Shown piece by piece: positions 14,525-16,392 of a stretch of DNA of 16,392 nucleotides. Within the stretch, counting starts at the first letter, position 1. Each line of letters starts with the position of its first letter. Source of the stretch: Bacillus_CJ salitolerans (GTDB taxonomy: Bacteria > Bacillota > Bacilli > Bacillales > SA4); contig NZ_JBHUEM010000047.1 of NCBI RefSeq assembly GCF_042680805.1, positions 1 to 16,392 of the forward strand, in the 5' to 3' direction. The position numbers and the translations under genes were made by a program. The notes under the pieces were generated by a model. That model saw only the letters and a program-made list of their open reading frames with translations. It did no database searches and was not told the DNA's origin.

Positions 14525-15511
14525 ATGTTTGACCATTATAAGGTATGGCAATCCTATACTCCCTTTCATTCATCTGTAAATGTTCAGGAGTATTTACATA
14601 CCATTTATCATAAATCCAAATTTGATGAAGCGGAAAAAAAAAGCTACCAAAATGCATATCCCTTTATTTATTACTTAGAACATGGGAAAAGTTACTATCA
14701 ACTTTCAAATCAAGCACCTCTTTCCATAAAGCCTGTTCTCCTTTTTTATGGAATGACTCAGCTGTTAAAAGCCTCCCTATTAACCGTTGATCCCCATTAC
14801 CCGGAATCAACATCCGTTCTAGCCCATGGAGTATCAACAAGGAAACGAAAGAAACAATCTTATGACTTTTTAAAGGATGAAGTGAAGATTCAAAAGAATG
14901 GACTTTTTTCCCATTTTTCTCTTAAAATGTTCCATGTGGAACATTTAGATGGTGAAAAAATTACAATGGTTTCTTTATTGAGAAGAATTCCTGAGTTAAA
15001 TCCACTCTTCAAGTTTAGTTTTATGGAGACATCCTCTTACTGTTTAAATAAAAGCAATGCCTATGCAAATACATTTGAACTCACTTCAAAAATATTGGAT
15101 TGCTATCACATGACAGATGATCGATTCTCAAATTTTATAAAGGATTCTAACAAACGTATACAAAACATATCTTTCAATGATAAAGACAACATTACAATAT
15201 CTGTATCAACTAGTAGTTTAACTCCTCTTCAAAGTTTTCCTTTTTACTATCATTTATTTGAGGACAGCTATTATCTTTCTACTGATAAAGAGTTAGTTAA
15301 ATACTTCCCAGAAGTAATGGTTCATTATTTATTACTTTATAATTTAAGTATGATTTCCCGATATGAAACCGAATGGTGGAGTGAGTTGCTACAGAATTCT
15401 AGCACGAAGGATCTTCCTTTTATCCAGCAATTTATCGAAATCACTGCGGTAAAAATACCTTATCTCTTGTCCGAATTCTTATATTCCTTTAAAATGAATG
15501 AACCCAATTGA
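14525..15511 (+). CDS. yaaC: YaaC-like protein of unknown function
   Basis: A 328-residue protein that by position (between the origin-proximal rRNA operon and guaB, divergent from guaB) and by character is the YaaC family protein. B. subtilis YaaC is about 315 residues and its function is not known. The sequence is rich in aromatic residues (Tyr, Phe) and hydrophilic overall, with no signal peptide and no clear membrane segment. Recognisable stretches are YYLEHGKSYYQLSNQAPLSIKPVLLFYGMTQLLKA near residue 50-85, LLYNLSMISRYETEWWSELL near 270-290, and a leucine- and tyrosine-rich C-terminus (KIPYLLSEFLYSF). The ATG follows TTGGAGTG at 7 bases. No catalytic motif is evident. A parS-like palindrome lies within the coding sequence at 14928-14943. 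Confidence 0.88.
   Translation: MFDHYKVWQSYTPFHSSVNVQEYLHTIYHKSKFDEAEKKSYQNAYPFIYYLEHGKSYYQLSNQAPLSIKPVLLFYGMTQLLKASLLTVDPHYPESTSVLAHGVSTRKRKKQSYDFLKDEVKIQKNGLFSHFSLKMFHVEHLDGEKITMVSLLRRIPELNPLFKFSFMETSSYCLNKSNAYANTFELTSKILDCYHMTDDRFSNFIKDSNKRIQNISFNDKDNITISVSTSSLTPLQSFPFYYHLFEDSYYLSTDKELVKYFPEVMVHYLLLYNLSMISRYETEWWSELLQNSSTKDLPFIQQFIEITAVKIPYLLSEFLYSFKMNEPN
14928..14943. promoter_or_regulatory. Candidate parS-like site (Spo0J/ParB) inside yaaC
   Basis: TGTTCCATGTGGAACA has perfect 7-base arms (TGTTCCA / TGGAACA) around TG. It differs at two of 16 positions from the Bacillus parS consensus TGTTCCACGTGAAACA and at one position from the symmetrical TGTTCCACGTGGAACA. The changed central base (C to T in CG) lies in the core, so the site may be weak or inactive. 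Its location close to the origin is where parS sites cluster. Confidence 0.35.
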
Positions 15512-15573
15512 ATTTCTTAGTTGGATTTCTCATCATGCCTCCCTACTTGAACAAAATTATGCAATCTATATAA

Positions 15574-15606
15574 CCAAAAAGAGCAGCTATTTTTAAAGCT
15601 GCTCTT
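15574..15606 (-). terminator. Terminator-like hairpin between yaaC and the 21-bp array
   Basis: AAGAGCAGCT / AGCTGCTCTT (15579-15588 with 15597-15606) around an 8-base loop. T residues follow on the minus strand (plus-strand A at 15576-15580), while the plus side is followed by CCCC. It therefore best fits transcripts coming from the repeat region or the rRNA operon at right. It may also stop yaaC transcripts less efficiently. Confidence 0.7.
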
Positions 15607-15689
15607 CCCCTAGTATAGGCATTGTTACTTTTTTTCTATTTCATTGTAATACACGCATGTCATCCACGATTTTAAATTACCCTTTGCTC

Positions 15690-15851
15690 GCTTTACTTTC
15701 CTCGTTTTGTCTTTTACTTACTTCATTTGCTTTTTTACTTACCTCTTTTTCGATTTTACTTACCTCTAGCTTGGTTTACTTTCCTCGTTTTGTCTTTTAC
15801 TTACCTCATTTGCTTTTTTACTTACCTCTTTTTCGATTTTACTTACCTCTA
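15690..15851. repeat. 21-bp tandem array, eight copies, within an 83-bp duplicated block
   Basis: The core TTTACTTACCTC (with TTTACTTTCCTC and TTTACTTACTTC variants) begins at 15692, 15713, 15734, 15755, 15775, 15796, 15817 and 15838, so the step is 21 bp except for one 20-bp step. Copies 1-4 and 5-8 are nearly the same in their spacers too, showing that an 83-bp block was duplicated. On the minus strand the core reads GAGGTAAGTAAA. The repeat produces a long plus-strand open frame with a seven-residue periodicity (LLTSF/YLPLF), but it has no ribosome binding site and is not taken as a gene. The 94 bp after the array (about 15860-15953) show nothing recognisable. Confidence 0.9.
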
Positions 15852-15953
15852 CTTATATTCAATTATTTTGAAATGACCCAATCATTGCTACTGCAACTAT
15901 TTCTATATCGTATTAAAAAACTCGTACCGCTAGTTTATGAATTCAGTCCAATC

Positions 15954-15984
15954 AAAAAAAGAGCAGCCTCTTCAGCTGCTCTTT
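15954..15984 (-). terminator. Intrinsic terminator of repeat copy 1
   Basis: A perfect stem AAAGAGCAGC / GCTGCTCTTT (15958-15967 with 15975-15984) with a 7-base loop and a T run on the minus strand (plus-strand A at 15954-15960). Confidence 0.9.
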
Positions 15985-15990
15985 CTCTTC

Positions 15991-16068
15991 TTGCATGGCG
16001 ACGTCCTACTCTCACAGGGGCAATGCCCCAACTACCATCGGCGCTCGAGCTTTACTTCCGTGTTCGGG
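15991..16068 (-). pseudogene. 5S rRNA-like 3' part, copy 1 (5' part missing)
   Basis: On the minus strand this matches the 3' two thirds of Bacillus 5S rRNA: CCGAACACGGAAGTAAAGCTC (loop C side), GCGCCGATGGTAGTTGGGGC, the helix IV hairpin GGGGCATTGCCCC, and the loop E strand TGTGAGAGTAGGACG. The first 35-40 nt of normal 5S (5' strands of helices I and II, loop B) are absent. Sequence upstream could instead form CGCTC/GAGCG and TCCG/CGGA stems. It is thus not a functional 5S gene, although the ribosomal-protein-binding loop E region is well preserved. Confidence 0.85.
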
Positions 16069-16069
16069 T

Positions 16070-16250
16070 TCGGACAAACATGAGCGGCGAATCTCTTCGT
16101 CAGTTTCATTCGTTCAGATCCTCACGTACGGTCGTACGTTCCGGTCTTCTCTCATTTCACTTCCTCGACCTTCTTGCTCCTTTCCGCCCTCACAGTTTCG
16201 ATTTTACTTAGGCGGATTCCTCCGCTTACTAGCTCTTACGAGCTTTCCTC
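16070..16250 (-). ncRNA. Candidate structured RNA module fused to the 5S-like part
   Basis: Minus-strand reading shows AGCTC-GTAA-GAGCT (16231-16244), GCGGA-GGAA-TCCGC (16212-16225), and CGAA-GAGA-TTCG (16088-16099). All three loops fit the GNRA tetraloop pattern, which the plus strand would not give. A longer hairpin ACGTAC-GACC-GTACGT (16124-16139) is extended by an outer AGACC / GGATCT pairing. A purine-rich stretch with AAAGGAG lies at about 16145-16190. No open frame with a ribosome binding site explains the region. The function is unknown. Confidence 0.6.
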
Positions 16251-16254
16251 AAAC

Positions 16255-16285
16255 AAAAAAAGAGCAGCCTCTTCAGCTGCTCTTT
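16255..16285 (-). terminator. Intrinsic terminator of repeat copy 2
   Basis: Same hairpin as in copy 1, stem 16259-16268 with 16276-16285, and T run on the minus strand. Confidence 0.9.
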
Positions 16286-16291
16286 CTTTTC

Positions 16292-16369
16292 TTGCATGGC
16301 GACGTCCTACTCTCACAGGGGCAATGCCCCAACTACCATCGGCGCTCGAGCTTTACTTCCGTGTTCGGG
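16292..16369 (-). pseudogene. 5S rRNA-like 3' part, copy 2
   Basis: Essentially identical to copy 1 at a 301-bp offset, again lacking the 5' part of 5S rRNA. The upstream bases up to the window end (ATGAGCGGCGAA) are those of copy 1, so this is the same chimeric unit and not an ordinary 5S gene. Confidence 0.85.
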
Positions 16370-16392
16370 TTCGGACAAAAATGAGCGGCGAA

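Larger units (their letters stand above)
15954..16254 (-). repeat. 301-bp direct repeat unit, copy 1 (complete)
   Basis: The segment starting at the A run of a terminator (15954) is repeated 301 bp further right (16255). Over the roughly 137 bases of overlap visible, only about two to three substitutions are seen. Reading on the minus strand, the unit consists of two small GNRA hairpins, a purine-rich stretch, a longer hairpin, a third GNRA hairpin, a 5S-like 3' part, and an intrinsic terminator. Confidence 0.9.
16255..16392 (-). repeat. 301-bp direct repeat unit, copy 2 (cut by window end)
   Basis: It matches copy 1 from its terminator through the 5S-like part to the window edge, at an exact offset of 301 bp. 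Further copies or the intact 5S gene of the rRNA operon may lie beyond the right edge. Confidence 0.9.

Noticed and set aside
15690..15851. CRISPR array
   Set aside because: The step is only 21 bp and the bases between cores are themselves repeated every 83 bp, so there are no unique spacers; no cas genes are nearby.
15657..16211. Plus-strand 184-codon open frame with YLPLF-like heptads
   Set aside because: It is created by the 21-bp array (seven codons per step) and runs into the 5S-like sequence; there is no ribosome binding site.
15995..16384. Plus-strand 129-codon open frame
   Set aside because: It runs antisense through the two 5S-like parts and the candidate RNA module; its repeated peptide is only a copy of the 301-bp repeat.

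Overview
The window is a core-chromosome segment from a low-GC, spore-forming Bacillaceae bacterium, lying close to the replication origin. Every protein gene except the unassigned stretches matches, in content and order, the Bacillus subtilis block between two rRNA operons: rrn - yaaC - guaB - dacA - pdxS - pdxT - serS - tRNA-Ser - dck - dgk - yaaH/sleL - tadA - scr - dnaX - yaaK - recR - yaaL - bofA - rrn. Here the block is displayed in reverse, so the right edge is the origin-proximal side. bofA and sleL point to an endospore former. The species cannot be named from the sequence alone.

Layout from left to right. 1-300: leader and tandem promoters of an rRNA operon that leaves the window on the left (minus strand). 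296-3626: minus-strand cluster dnaX-yaaK-recR-yaaL-bofA (replication and recombination, ending in a sporulation gene). 3653-4039: SRP RNA gene (scr) with its own promoter and terminator. 4057-4542: tadA. 4696-5985: plus-strand spore cortex hydrolase sleL. 6347-7662: overlapping deoxynucleoside kinases dgk and dck. 7765-7857: tRNA-Ser(UGA). 7988-9552: serS under a serine T-box leader. 9614-11155: pdxS-pdxT (pyridoxal phosphate synthase). 11469-12826: dacA (PBP5). 12935-14469: guaB. 14525-15511: yaaC on the plus strand.

The genes serve central functions: translation (tRNA, SerRS, TadA, SRP RNA, rRNA), nucleotide supply (GuaB, Dgk, Dck), cofactor supply (PdxST), DNA replication and repair (DnaX, RecR), and wall or spore biology (DacA, SleL, BofA). 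Most have a separate promoter and terminator. Several start codons were moved from the longest open frame using ribosome binding sites and family length: bofA GTG, yaaL ATT, tadA TTG, dacA GTG, and downstream ATGs for recR, sleL and serS.

The unusual part is 15570-16392, next to the origin-proximal rRNA operon. It holds an eight-copy 21-bp array, then a 301-bp unit present once completely and a second time up to the window edge. Each repeat carries, on the minus strand, a 3'-part 5S rRNA-like sequence followed by an intrinsic terminator. The complete unit also has an upstream module with three GNRA-tetraloop hairpins. This looks like a tandem, 5S-derived chimeric RNA family. Other points of interest are a probable ATT start in yaaL, a parS-like palindrome inside yaaC, and two unexplained intergenic elements (around 6048-6164 and 11290-11375).
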